Shown piece by piece: positions 15,603 to 23,762 of a stretch of 64,000 nt of DNA. A model generated the notes under the pieces. It made no database searches, was not told the origin of the DNA, and saw only the letters and a program-made list of their open reading frames with translations. This DNA is from Aureimonas endophytica (GTDB lineage: Bacteria > Pseudomonadota > Alphaproteobacteria > Rhizobiales > Rhizobiaceae): NCBI RefSeq assembly GCF_014642635.1, contig NZ_BMIQ01000005.1, forward strand, positions 124,001-188,000, read 5' to 3'. Within the stretch, counting starts at the first letter, position 1. Each line of letters opens with the position of its first letter. A program made the position numbers and the translations under genes.

Positions 15603-16481
15603 ATGAGCCAACGCGTCGGCATCGCCCCCTATCTCCAGGCCGCGCCCTTCGCGCTGATCTTCCTCCTGTTCCTGGTCGTGCCGCTCGCCATCATCGTGAT
15701 GGTCAGCTTCTGGACCTATACGGACTATTCGATCGAGCCGGACTTCCAGTTCCAGAACTATCTCGACGTGTTCGACCGCTGCCTGGTGCGGCTGCCGAGC
15801 CTCTGCACCACCTTCGCCACCTATCTCTCGACGCTGCAATTCTGCCTGACGGTCTGGGCGATCACCTTGGTGATCGGCTTCACCATCGCCTATTTCGTCG
15901 CCTTCGAGGTGCGGACGCCCGAGGTGCAGTCGGCGCTCTTCCTCGTCTGCACCATTCCCTTCTGGACCTCCAACGTCATCCGCATGATCTCCTGGATCCC
16001 GCTTCTCGGGCGCGAGGGGCTGGTGAACCAGGGGCTGCTCGCCCTCGGCTGGGTCGACCAGCCGCTCGACTGGCTGCTCTATTCACGCTTCTCGGTGACG
16101 CTGACCTTCGTCCACCTCCTCACCTTCTTCATGGTGGCGCCGATCTACAATTCCATGCTGCGCATCGACCGCTCGCTGATCGAGGCGGCGCGCGACGCCG
16201 GGGCCACCGGCTGGCAGATCCTCTGGAACGTCATCGTGCCCCTGTCGAAGACCGGCATCGCCATCGGCTCGATCTTCGTCGTCACCCTGGTGATGGGCGA
16301 CTTCATCACCGTCGGCATCATGGGCGGCCAGCAGATCGCCTCGGTCGGCAAGTCGATCTCGGTGGAGATCAGCTATCTCCAGTTCCCGGTCGCCGCCGCC
16401 AATGCCGTCGTGCTGCTCGCCACGGTGCTGATCATCATCCTGGCGCTGACGCGCCTCGTCGACATCCGCAAGGAGCTCTAG
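15603..16481 (+). CDS. ABC transporter permease, PotB type
   Basis: A 292-residue inner-membrane permease with about six hydrophobic segments, beginning FALIFLLFLVVPLAIIVMVSFW. The cytoplasmic EAA loop that contacts the ATPase is visible as LIEAARDAGATGWQILWNVIVPLSKTG (about residues 193-219). It pairs with the next gene to form the channel of the spermidine/putrescine-type importer. It starts just after the palindromic gap and its stop lies 2 bp before the next ATG. Confidence 0.9.
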   Translation: MSQRVGIAPYLQAAPFALIFLLFLVVPLAIIVMVSFWTYTDYSIEPDFQFQNYLDVFDRCLVRLPSLCTTFATYLSTLQFCLTVWAITLVIGFTIAYFVAFEVRTPEVQSALFLVCTIPFWTSNVIRMISWIPLLGREGLVNQGLLALGWVDQPLDWLLYSRFSVTLTFVHLLTFFMVAPIYNSMLRIDRSLIEAARDAGATGWQILWNVIVPLSKTGIAIGSIFVVTLVMGDFITVGIMGGQQIASVGKSISVEISYLQFPVAAANAVVLLATVLIIILALTRLVDIRKEL

Positions 16482-16483
16482 CG

Positions 16484-17368
16484 ATGAGCGAAACGCGCGG
16501 CCCCGCCTTCTATCTCCTCGCCGGCCTCTTCACCCTCTTCGTCCTGTTCCTCTACGGGCCGACGCTGACGATCTTCGTCCTGTCCTTCCAGGGGCCGGAG
16601 GGCGGCCTCACCTTCCCGATGCGCGGCCTGTCGCTGCACTGGTTCGGGGTGCTGTGGGAAGGGCTCGGCGTCGTCGACGTCTGGGCGGCCTTCCGGCGCT
16701 CGCTCGGCCTCGGCCTCGTCGCGACGGTGCTGACGGTCGTGGTCTCGCTCGCGGCCGGCCTCGCCTTCCGGCGCCGCTTCCTCGGCTCGACGCTGCTCTT
16801 CTACGTGGCGATCGCCAGCCTCATCCTGCCCTCGATCGTCGTCTCGCTCGGCATCGCGCTGGAATTCCGCGTCTTCGACGACCTCCTGAAGGCCTATGGC
16901 CTCGTCGGCGACGACTACGCCTCCTCGATGGGGCTCTTCACCTCGGCCCTCGGCGCGCATCTCACCTGGACGCTGCCCTTCGGCATGCTGATCATGCTCG
17001 TCGTCTTCAACCGCTTCAATCCGGCCTATGAGGAGGCGGCGCGCGATCTCGGCGCCTCGCCCTGGCAGACCTTCCGCCATGTCGTGCTGCCCCTGGTCGC
17101 GCCCTATCTGATCGGCGTCGCCCTCTTCGGCTTCACCCTTTCCTGGGACGAGATCGCCCGCACCTCGCAGGCGATCGGCGGCCCGAACACGCTGCCGCTC
17201 GAACTCCAGGGCCTGACGGCGACCGTCACCAGTCCGGCGATCTACGCGCTCGGCACGCTGACGACGGCGATCTCGCTCCTCGTCATCGGCGGCACGCTCG
17301 GCACCGGCCTCGCGCTGCGCCGCCGCCGCATGCGCGGCGCCTCCGACGCCGGCAAGGGCACTCTCTAA
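16484..17368 (+). CDS. ABC transporter permease, PotC type
   Basis: A 294-residue inner-membrane permease, second channel subunit of the importer. It opens with a hydrophobic segment (FYLLAGLFTLFVLFLYGPTL) and carries the EAA loop YEEAARDLGASPWQTFRHVVLPLV near residues 183-206. The next conserved strand is FTLSWDEIARTSQAIGGPNTLPLE, typical of PotC. The start is two bases after the PotB-type stop, indicating coupled translation. Confidence 0.9.
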   Translation: MSETRGPAFYLLAGLFTLFVLFLYGPTLTIFVLSFQGPEGGLTFPMRGLSLHWFGVLWEGLGVVDVWAAFRRSLGLGLVATVLTVVVSLAAGLAFRRRFLGSTLLFYVAIASLILPSIVVSLGIALEFRVFDDLLKAYGLVGDDYASSMGLFTSALGAHLTWTLPFGMLIMLVVFNRFNPAYEEAARDLGASPWQTFRHVVLPLVAPYLIGVALFGFTLSWDEIARTSQAIGGPNTLPLELQGLTATVTSPAIYALGTLTTAISLLVIGGTLGTGLALRRRRMRGASDAGKGTL

Positions 17369-17377
17369 GAAGATCCG

Positions 17378-18433
17378 ATGCGCATCCTCTTCATCAATCC
17401 GAACTCCACCGCCTCGATGACCGAGAAGATGGCGGGCGCCGCGCGCGCCGCCGCGGGGCCGGGCACGGAGATCCGCGCCCTCACCAATCACGCGGGCCCG
17501 GCGGCGATCCAGGGCGAGGCGGACGGCGCGGCGGCCGTGCCCGGACTGCTGCGCCTTCTCGCCGCCGAGGACGCGACGGCGGACGGCTTCGTCATCGGCT
17601 GCTTCGACGATACGGGCCTCGCCGAGGCGCGGCGACTGACGGAGAAGCCCGTCACCGGCCTCGGCGAGGCGGCCTTCCTCGCCGGCGCGGCGCGCGGGCG
17701 CTTCTCGGTGGTGACGACGCTTTCCGTCTCGATCCCGGTCATCGCCGCCAATGTCGCGGCGGGCGGCTTCGCCGATGCCTGCGCCAGGGTCCGCGCCTCG
17801 GAAGTGCCGGTGCTGGAGCTGGAGCGCGAGGGCGGCGACGCGGAGGAAATGGTGGCGGCCGAGATCGCCCGCGCCCTCGCCGAGGACGGCCCCGACGCCG
17901 TCGTCCTCGGCTGCGCCGGCATGGCGGATCTGGCGGAGCGCTTCACCGCCCGTTTCGGCCTGCCGGTGCTGGACGGCGTGGTGGCGGCGGTCCATCTCCT
18001 CGAAACCGGCCGGATCGCGGAAAGGCAGAGGACGATGCGCGACGAAACCCTCGATGACGCCGCCATCGTGCGCGCCTATCTCGAAGCCTCGATGGTGCCC
18101 GATCCCGACCGGGCGGCGACCTATATGGCGCCGGGCTGCACCATCACCTTCACCGGCGGGCGCGTCTTCGACCATCCGCGCGGCCCGACCTCCGTCAACG
18201 CCGCCCGCTACAAATGGGTGAAGAAGCGGATGGAGCGCTTCGACGTCGCCCCGGCCGGCGACCGCACCGTGGTCTATTCGATCGGCAAGCTCTATGGCGA
18301 ATGGCCGGACGGCACGCCCTTCGACCACAACCGCTATGTCGACCGCTTCGAGGTGATGGACGGCCGGATCACGAAGATGGACGTCTGGAACGACAGTGCC
18401 GAATGGCTCCTCGACCCGGCGCTGCGGCGGTAG
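17378..18433 (+). CDS. Hydantoin/Asp-Glu racemase fused to SnoaL-like domain
   Basis: A 351-residue two-domain protein. Residues 1-215 match the hydantoin racemase / Asp-Glu racemase family: RILFINPNSTASMT at the N-terminus, catalytic-cysteine motifs GCFDDTG (about 75) and GCAGM (about 185). Residues about 225-351 form an NTF2/SnoaL-like cone domain (DAAIVRAYLEASMVPDPD, then VYSIGKLYGEW, DRFEVMDGRITKMDVW). Racemases of this family usually end near residue 220-250, so the second domain is an addition. It ends the transporter operon, suggesting that the imported compound is an amino-acid or hydantoin-like molecule. An internal start for the second domain (MRDETLDD) cannot be excluded. Confidence 0.82.
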   Translation: MRILFINPNSTASMTEKMAGAARAAAGPGTEIRALTNHAGPAAIQGEADGAAAVPGLLRLLAAEDATADGFVIGCFDDTGLAEARRLTEKPVTGLGEAAFLAGAARGRFSVVTTLSVSIPVIAANVAAGGFADACARVRASEVPVLELEREGGDAEEMVAAEIARALAEDGPDAVVLGCAGMADLAERFTARFGLPVLDGVVAAVHLLETGRIAERQRTMRDETLDDAAIVRAYLEASMVPDPDRAATYMAPGCTITFTGGRVFDHPRGPTSVNAARYKWVKKRMERFDVAPAGDRTVVYSIGKLYGEWPDGTPFDHNRYVDRFEVMDGRITKMDVWNDSAEWLLDPALRR

Positions 18434-18628
18434 GGGGCGGACGAGGACGCGACTGTCGCAAGGCCGGGCGGCCGGCCGCCCTCGCCGGCTCGCCCCCCCC
18501 CGGGCGGATCGCGATCGGCGCCGATCCCTTCGCATGGGAAGCACCATGCGGGGCACCGAAGCGTGGTGAAAATCGCCCCGCGCTTTGCTACATGAGGACG
18601 GCGGCTCGCTCTAGCGGGAGATGTTCCG

Positions 18629-19183
18629 ATGTATAATTCGGCGAAGGCAGCGCAGATCATCGCCTATTTCGCGCTCAAGACCGAAGCGCGGTCGATCAAT
18701 GTGCTGAAGGCGGTCAAGCTCGTCTATCTCAGCGACCGGGAAGCCCTGAAGCGCCACGCGATCCCGATGCTGGACGAGCCTCGCGCCTCGCTGCCGCATG
18801 GTCCGGTGAACTCGTGGACCTATGACAATGCGAAGGGCGAGGTGGAAGACGCGGACTGGTCCGCGATCCTCGACGATCGCGCCGATCATATGATCGGCGT
18901 CAAGCCGGGCATTCTGGCCGAGGCTCTCGACGAGTTAAGCGAGGCCGAGATTTCCGTGCTCGACGACATCTGGCACCGCTTCGGCCGGATGAACCAGTGG
19001 GAACTGGTGAAATGGACGCATAACAGCGACAACATCCCGGAATGGGAGGATCCGCACGGCAGTTCGAACCCCATTCCCCTCGAGCGCCTGCTGCATGCCG
19101 TGGGGATCGAGAACACGGCCGAGCACGCGCAGTTCCTGCGGGAGCGATCCTCCATCAGCCAGCTCATCGCCGAGCTCGCCTGA
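18629..19183 (+). CDS. Panacea/SocA-like antitoxin-domain protein
   Basis: A 184-residue protein with the Panacea (SocA-like, formerly DUF4065-type) antitoxin domain. The diagnostic region is AAQIIAYFALKTEARSINVL, then KAVKLVYLSDREALKRHAIPM, then LPHGPVNSWTYDN, and later EISVLDDIWHRFGRMNQWEL. Panacea domains are known as versatile antitoxin modules that neutralise unrelated toxins. The ATG follows GGGAG (GGGAGATGTTCCG). The downstream gene, 18 bp away on the same strand, is the presumed toxin. The pair looks less GC-rich than its neighbours, fitting acquisition by transfer. Confidence 0.78.
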   Translation: MYNSAKAAQIIAYFALKTEARSINVLKAVKLVYLSDREALKRHAIPMLDEPRASLPHGPVNSWTYDNAKGEVEDADWSAILDDRADHMIGVKPGILAEALDELSEAEISVLDDIWHRFGRMNQWELVKWTHNSDNIPEWEDPHGSSNPIPLERLLHAVGIENTAEHAQFLRERSSISQLIAELA

Positions 19184-19201
19184 CGGTCCGGGCGCTCCGC
19201 C

Positions 19202-19591
19202 ATGACGATCGCGAAGAAGGGCACGCTGCTGATCGTTTCGGGGCCGAGGCACGACCCGGATCGCAAGCATCTCCATGTGATCTGCAACGATCCCGATGCG
19301 GAGGGAAGAGTGCTGATCGTCGGCATCTGCTCGGTGACGGCGGCGCCGCATGACGAGACCTGCATCCTTGCGGCCCACGAACACGACTTCCTGAGACATC
19401 CGTCCTACGTGCTCTATGCCAGGGCCGAGATCGTGCTCGCGGCCGCGCTCGCGAACGGCATCGGCCAGGGTGTCATCGCCATTCACAGCGCCATGAACGG
19501 CCAGACCTTTCTCAAGGTGGCGAAGGGCCTGTGCCGCTCGCCGCAGACCCCGCGCAAGATCAAGGCCTATGCGGGCTGCCCCGACCGATAG
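19202..19591 (+). CDS. Probable toxin partner of the Panacea antitoxin
   Basis: A 129-residue protein, not assigned to a named family. It has short strands (GTLLIVSGPRH, HLHVICND, VLIVGICSV) and the motif EHDFLRHPSYVLYARAEIV at about 60-78. That motif recalls the HPFI...SYV.Y stretch seen in some PemK/MazF-like small proteins. A MazF-type ribonuclease is therefore possible but unproven. Its position 18 bp downstream of the Panacea gene, its small size and its lower GC make it the natural toxin candidate. The start is an ATG preceded only by a weak GC-rich leader. Confidence 0.55.
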   Translation: MTIAKKGTLLIVSGPRHDPDRKHLHVICNDPDAEGRVLIVGICSVTAAPHDETCILAAHEHDFLRHPSYVLYARAEIVLAAALANGIGQGVIAIHSAMNGQTFLKVAKGLCRSPQTPRKIKAYAGCPDR

Positions 19592-19744
19592 CGTTCCCGG
19601 CCGGGTGCGGGCGGGCCGCTTCGTGGTCTCTCCACCCGCCCCGAATTTTCCCCGCAATCCCCAGGAACGGATTCCCGCCGAGCGGCCTTTTCCCGGTCAC
19701 GAAACGCCCGGCGGCGGGCCGGGCGGAGATGCGAGGACAGGATC

Positions 19745-20305
19745 ATGGCCACCGAGAAGACGCTTGCGGACGCGTTTCACGAGACCCTGAAGGACGTCTA
19801 CTACGCCGAGAAGCAGTCGGTGAAGGCGCTGAAGAAATCGGCCAAGGCGGCGCAGTCGCCGGAGCTGCGCGAGGCCTTCGAGACCCATGCCGAGGAAAGC
19901 GCCGAGCAGGTCGAGCGGCTGGTGCAGGTGTTCGAGATCATCGGCAAGCCGGCCCGGGCGAAGACCTGCGAGGCGATGCAGGGCATCGTCGGCGAGATGG
20001 GCGAGGACCTGGAGGATTTCGGCGGGACCGACGCCGCCGACCAGGTGCTGATCGGCTGCACCCAGGCGGTCGAGCATTACGAGATCGCGCGCTACGGCCT
20101 CCTGAAGACCTGGGCCGCCAAGCTCGGCTATGACGAGGCGGCGGCGCTGCTCGACCAGACGCTGGAGGAGGAGAAGAAGACCGACGCGCTCCTCACCGAG
20201 ATCGCCGAAGGGCTCGACTATGCGCGGCCGGAAGCCGAGGGCGAGACCGACGCCCCCGCGCCCGCCCCGGCGCCGAAGGCGAAATCGGCCAAGAAGGCCG
20301 CCTGA
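19745..20305 (+). CDS. DUF892 ferritin-like protein (YciE/YciF family)
   Basis: A 186-residue four-helix ferritin-like protein. The family signature LADAFHETLKDVYYAEKQSVKALKK opens the protein, with carboxylate/His ligands in the helices EAFETHAEESAEQVERL and QAVEHYEIARYG, and LEEEKKTDALLTEIAE at the end. A Pro/Ala/Lys-rich tail of about 25 residues follows and is probably unstructured. DUF892 proteins are stress-induced and may bind a di-metal centre. The ATG follows GAGGACAGG. It ends next to a terminator shared with the convergent DUF2252 gene. Confidence 0.88.
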   Translation: MATEKTLADAFHETLKDVYYAEKQSVKALKKSAKAAQSPELREAFETHAEESAEQVERLVQVFEIIGKPARAKTCEAMQGIVGEMGEDLEDFGGTDAADQVLIGCTQAVEHYEIARYGLLKTWAAKLGYDEAAALLDQTLEEEKKTDALLTEIAEGLDYARPEAEGETDAPAPAPAPKAKSAKKAA

Positions 20306-20306
20306 C

Positions 20307-20340
20307 GAAAAAAGGGGCGTCCGCCGTTCGGGCGCCCCTA
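20307..20340 (-). terminator. Rho-independent terminator for the DUF2252 gene
   Basis: On the minus strand, AGGGGCGCCC pairs with GGACGCCCCT (stem GGGGCG.CC/GG.CGCCCC) and is followed directly by a run of six T. It sits at the 3' end of the DUF2252 gene (stop at 20338). The same hairpin could weakly end plus-strand transcription of the DUF892 gene. Confidence 0.75.
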
Positions 20341-21843
20341 TCCTTCCGCCGCGGCGGCAAGGCGCCCGTCGGCGATCGCCGCGACGAAGGCGGCGTGATC
20401 GCGCTCGTTCCGTTCGGCATAGCCTTCCGCCCATTCGACGAGGGCCGCGTCGAAGCCGGCATTCTCCACCCCGCCGCAATAGCCCGAGATCGCCGCCGCG
20501 TCGCCGGTGCGCGCATGGGCGTGGGCGAGCAGCGCCCCGTAGCCCCAGGCGAAATAGGCGAAGGGGCGGCCGGTCAGCACCGCGAGCGGGATCTCGCCCT
20601 TCATGTTCTTCATCTGGCGCACGTAATAGGGCCGCTCGTCGATCGTCGTCCAGCCGAGCAGCGGGTCGCCGACGCCCTGGAGCAGGCGCTGGCCGTAGAC
20701 GACGCGCGTCCCCTCATGCGAGCGATAGGGCTCGGGCAAGGGCCGGACGAAGGGGGCGAGCGCCGGCCGGACGGCCTCCTTCACCTGGAGAAACAGCGCA
20801 TCCTGGTCCGAATTGCCGAAGAGCAGCGCGAGATAGGCGCGCGTTCCCACGCTGCCGACGCCGACCACCCGATGCACGACATCGACGACATGATAGCGGC
20901 TCAGCATGAAGCGCCGCTCGCGCGGCAGCGACTCGGCATAGCGCTCGAGGCCCGAGATCACCGCTTCGCGCACCCGCTCGTCCACCGCCGTCAGGATCGG
21001 GGCGTCCTCCCGCAACCGCCAGCCGCCGTCGACGCGGCGTTCGCCGACCTCTTCGAGCAGCGAGCGGTTGTTGCGCCGCCGCGCCTTCTCCACGGCCTTG
21101 CGCACGACGGCCTGCGATTCGGGGTCGATGTCGATGCCGGGAAAGTCAAGCGACTCGGCCTTGGCGGCGCGGTGCCAGACCTCGATCGGCCCTTGCGGGG
21201 CGAGATCGTGCATGGTGATGCGATAGCCGGCGACGCAGCCGGCGATGGCGCGCCGCCGTTCGCCGCGCCCGATCGCGCGATCGCGCGCGGCGACCGCGAG
21301 ACTGGCGACCAGCCGTTTCAGGTCCCATTCCCAGGGGCCGATCGTCACCTCGTCGAAATCGTTGAGGTCGAGCACGATGTCGCGCTGCGGCGTGCCGAAC
21401 AGGCCGAAATTGCTGATATGGGCGTCGCCGTCGATCACCGCGTCGATGCCGCTTCGCGGCGTGTGCGCTAGGTCGAAGGCCATGACGCGGCTCGCGCCGC
21501 GCAGGAAGGCGAAGGGCGAGGCCGCCATGCGGGCATTGCGGAGCGGCACGAGATCGGCCTGCCGCCCTTCGTTCGACTGCTCGATCAGGGAAACCGGATC
21601 GGGCCGGTCGTCAGCTGGCACGCATTCGGCATGGGCGGCATGGGGCACGGCGCCGCGCAGCACCTTGCCGGCCGCCCGGCGCTTTTCCCAGGGCTCGCCC
21701 TGCGCCCTGAGATCGATGCGCGGATAGGCCTCCGCCGGCGCCAGCACGAGCTCCGCCGCGCTCGAGGCGCCGCGCGCCGCCGCCGGCTCGCCCTCGAAGG
21801 CGTCGTCGCCCGGCCGCTCGCCCGTCGCCATCCGCTCGTCCAT
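20338..21843 (-). CDS. DUF2252 family protein
   Basis: A 501-residue protein of the DUF2252 family, which resembles aminoglycoside-phosphotransferase/kinase-like folds. Signature segments are SPFAFLRGASRVMAFDLA, DAHISNFGLFGTPQRDIVLDLNDFDEV (with the kinase-like DxHxxNF and following acidic pair), GPWEWDLKRLVAS and VVGVGSVGTRAYLAL. The C-terminal part has YYVRQMKNMKG and LAHAHARTGD. The function of the family is not established. The ATG at 21843 is favoured because GGGAGG lies six bases upstream; an ATG two codons earlier directly abuts that site. There are no clear operon partners. Confidence 0.85.
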   Translation of the reverse strand: MDERMATGERPGDDAFEGEPAAARGASSAAELVLAPAEAYPRIDLRAQGEPWEKRRAAGKVLRGAVPHAAHAECVPADDRPDPVSLIEQSNEGRQADLVPLRNARMAASPFAFLRGASRVMAFDLAHTPRSGIDAVIDGDAHISNFGLFGTPQRDIVLDLNDFDEVTIGPWEWDLKRLVASLAVAARDRAIGRGERRRAIAGCVAGYRITMHDLAPQGPIEVWHRAAKAESLDFPGIDIDPESQAVVRKAVEKARRRNNRSLLEEVGERRVDGGWRLREDAPILTAVDERVREAVISGLERYAESLPRERRFMLSRYHVVDVVHRVVGVGSVGTRAYLALLFGNSDQDALFLQVKEAVRPALAPFVRPLPEPYRSHEGTRVVYGQRLLQGVGDPLLGWTTIDERPYYVRQMKNMKGEIPLAVLTGRPFAYFAWGYGALLAHAHARTGDAAAISGYCGGVENAGFDAALVEWAEGYAERNERDHAAFVAAIADGRLAAAAEG

Positions 21844-22050
21844 CGACATCCTCCCGCTCGCGTCCTTCCGGGGCCCCGACGGAAACCGGCGGCGTTCCGA
21901 CGAGCCTCTCAACGACAAGCGCTTGGCATGCCGAACTTGCGCCTGGAGTGCGCCCGATCGGCGGGCGAAGGCAAGCGCGACATGTTCGACCGCGCGGCGC
22001 GGGCGTCGGCGGGTTCAGCGAGATCGCGGCGATACGCGAACTGGCCGGCG

Positions 22051-23349
22051 TCAGGCCGCGACGGCGGTCGGGCGGCGCGCGCCGCCGCCGCGATAAAGGA
22101 ACAGCGTCGCGGCGAGGCCGCAAAGCGCGGCCGCGCTCATCCAGTAGCCGGGCGCGGCCTTGTCCTGCGTCGCCTCGATCAGCCAGGTGGAAATGGCGAG
22201 CGACGAGCCGCCGATCGTCGTCGCCAGGCTGTAGGCCAGCGAGAAGCCCGCCGTGCGCACCGAGACCGGCACGATCTCGGTGAGGGCGACGACCATCGCG
22301 CCGTTATAGCCGGCATAGAGGAAGGACAGCCACAGTTCGACGGCGAGCATGCGGCCGAAGGTGATGTCGCGGATCAGCCAGGACAGAGCCGGATAGGCCG
22401 TCGCGACGGCGAGGACCGTGAAGGCGATAAGGAGCGGCTTGCGGCCGATCCGGTCGGACAGGGCGCCCGAGAGCGGCAGCCAGAGGAAGTTCGACAGGCC
22501 GACGGCGACCGTCACCAGGAGCGCGTCGGATTCGGAGAGATGGAGAACGCTCTTGCCGAAGGAGGGCGTGTAGACCGTGATGAGATAGAAGGACACCGTC
22601 GTCATCATCACCATGCCGACGCCGCCCGCGACGACGCGCCAATTGGCGCCGAGCGTGCGGAAGATCTCGCCGACGCTCGGATGATGGCGGCGCGCCGAGA
22701 ATTCCTCCGTCTCGCGCAGCGAGCGGCGGATGACGAAGATGAAGGGCACGATCATGCAGCCGATGAAGAAGGGGATGCGCCAGCCCCAGGCGGCGATCGC
22801 CTCGGGGGCGAGCGTGTGGGTGAGCGTATAGCCGATCAGCGCGGCGACGATGATCGCCACCTGCTGGCTGGCCGACTGCCAGCTCACGTAGAAGCCCTTG
22901 CGGCCGGGCGTCGCCATTTCCGCCAGATAGACCGAGACGCCGCCGAGCTCGACGCCGGCTGAGAAGCCCTGGAGCAGCCGGCCGACGAGCACGAGGATCG
23001 GCGCGGCGATGCCGATCGTGGCGTATCCGGGCACGAAGGCGATCAGCACCGTGCCCATCGCCATGATGACGAGCGTGACGATCAGGCCCTGCCGGCGGCC
23101 CATGCGGTCGATATAGGGCCCGAGCGTCAGGGCGCCGATCGGGCGCATCACGAAGCCCGCCGCGAAGCTGAGGAAGGCCGACATCATCGACACGAATTCG
23201 TTGTCGTTCGGGAAGAAGGTGTGCGCGATATGCGAGGCATAGATGCCGAACAGGAAGAAGTCGAACATCTCCAAGAAGTTGCCGCGGGTGACGCGCAGGA
23301 TCGTCTTCAGCTTCTCGAAGCGATCACCCTCGAACCGATGCTCGGCCAT
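22051..23349 (-). CDS. MFS tricarboxylate/citrate-type proton symporter
   Basis: A 432-residue major facilitator with about 12 membrane segments, closest in character to the CitA/TcuC (metabolite:H+ symporter) branch. Landmarks are [19 protein letters not shown], the loop 2-3 motif [39 protein letters not shown] and the second-half [11 protein letters not shown]. It would import citrate, tricarballylate or a similar acid across the inner membrane. No citrate-metabolic gene is adjacent, so the substrate remains open. The gene is alone, with about 200 bp of featureless sequence downstream of it (21850-22050). Confidence 0.85.
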   Translation of the reverse strand: MAEHRFEGDRFEKLKTILRVTRGNFLEMFDFFLFGIYASHIAHTFFPNDNEFVSMMSAFLSFAAGFVMRPIGALTLGPYIDRMGRRQGLIVTLVIMAMGTVLIAFVPGYATIGIAAPILVLVGRLLQGFSAGVELGGVSVYLAEMATPGRKGFYVSWQSASQQVAIIVAALIGYTLTHTLAPEAIAAWGWRIPFFIGCMIVPFIFVIRRSLRETEEFSARRHHPSVGEIFRTLGANWRVVAGGVGMVMMTTVSFYLITVYTPSFGKSVLHLSESDALLVTVAVGLSNFLWLPLSGALSDRIGRKPLLIAFTVLAVATAYPALSWLIRDITFGRMLAVELWLSFLYAGYNGAMVVALTEIVPVSVRTAGFSLAYSLATTIGGSSLAISTWLIEATQDKAAPGYWMSAAALCGLAATLFLYRGGGARRPTAVAA

Positions 23350-23459
23350 GCACTCTCACCTCAGCGTCCGTGCCGATCGCTCGCCACGAAGATCCTTGCG
23401 CCTGCCCCGAACCGTCTGGGAGGTTCCGCCGCGCCAGTAGCGCCCGCCCGGCGAGGTTG

Positions 23460-23605
23460 TCCAGCCGGGCCGCCGAGGATTTCCCGGTTCGGTGAAGAAG
23501 TTCTGATCCGGGCGAATGCCGGAATGGCAAAGGGCCGGTCTCATCGACGATAAGGACGGCACCCTCGTCCGCCGGATGTTCCACGAACTCCTCCCGCGCG
23601 AGGCA
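23460..23605 (-). pseudogene. Possible IS701-type transposase remnant
   Basis: In the 413-bp gap between the MFS gene and recQ, one minus-strand frame reads REEFVEHPADEGAVLIVDETG (about 23534-23599). This resembles the VEHLAD..AVLVIDETG block around a catalytic Asp of IS701-family transposases. It is followed by HRTGKSSA, which resembles the next conserved Tyr-Thr-Gly-Ser stretch. No start, no full-length frame and no terminal repeats are seen. If correct it is a heavily decayed fragment; the rest of the gap holds nothing I recognise. Confidence 0.35.
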
Positions 23606-23762
23606 TCGGCATGCCAATGACGCGAGCGACGACCGCCTTCCGTCGCCGCGCGACAGGCGAGGCGGTGCGGATGCGCGGCGGCGGCCCATCGCCGCGCCGA
23701 GGCCCGTTGCCGGAGCGGACCTGCTATGAGGGGGAATTCCCGCGATTCTCCAAGCCTCGCCG

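Noticed and set aside
18492-18502. Long C homopolymer in the gap before the Panacea gene
   Set aside because: Could suggest phase variation, but it lies in non-coding sequence about 130 bp from the start, outside a clear promoter; in such GC-rich DNA it is weak evidence.
16478-18556. A 692-codon minus-strand open frame
   Set aside because: Antisense to the PotC-like permease and the racemase fusion, both of which have clear family motifs; no domain is recognisable.
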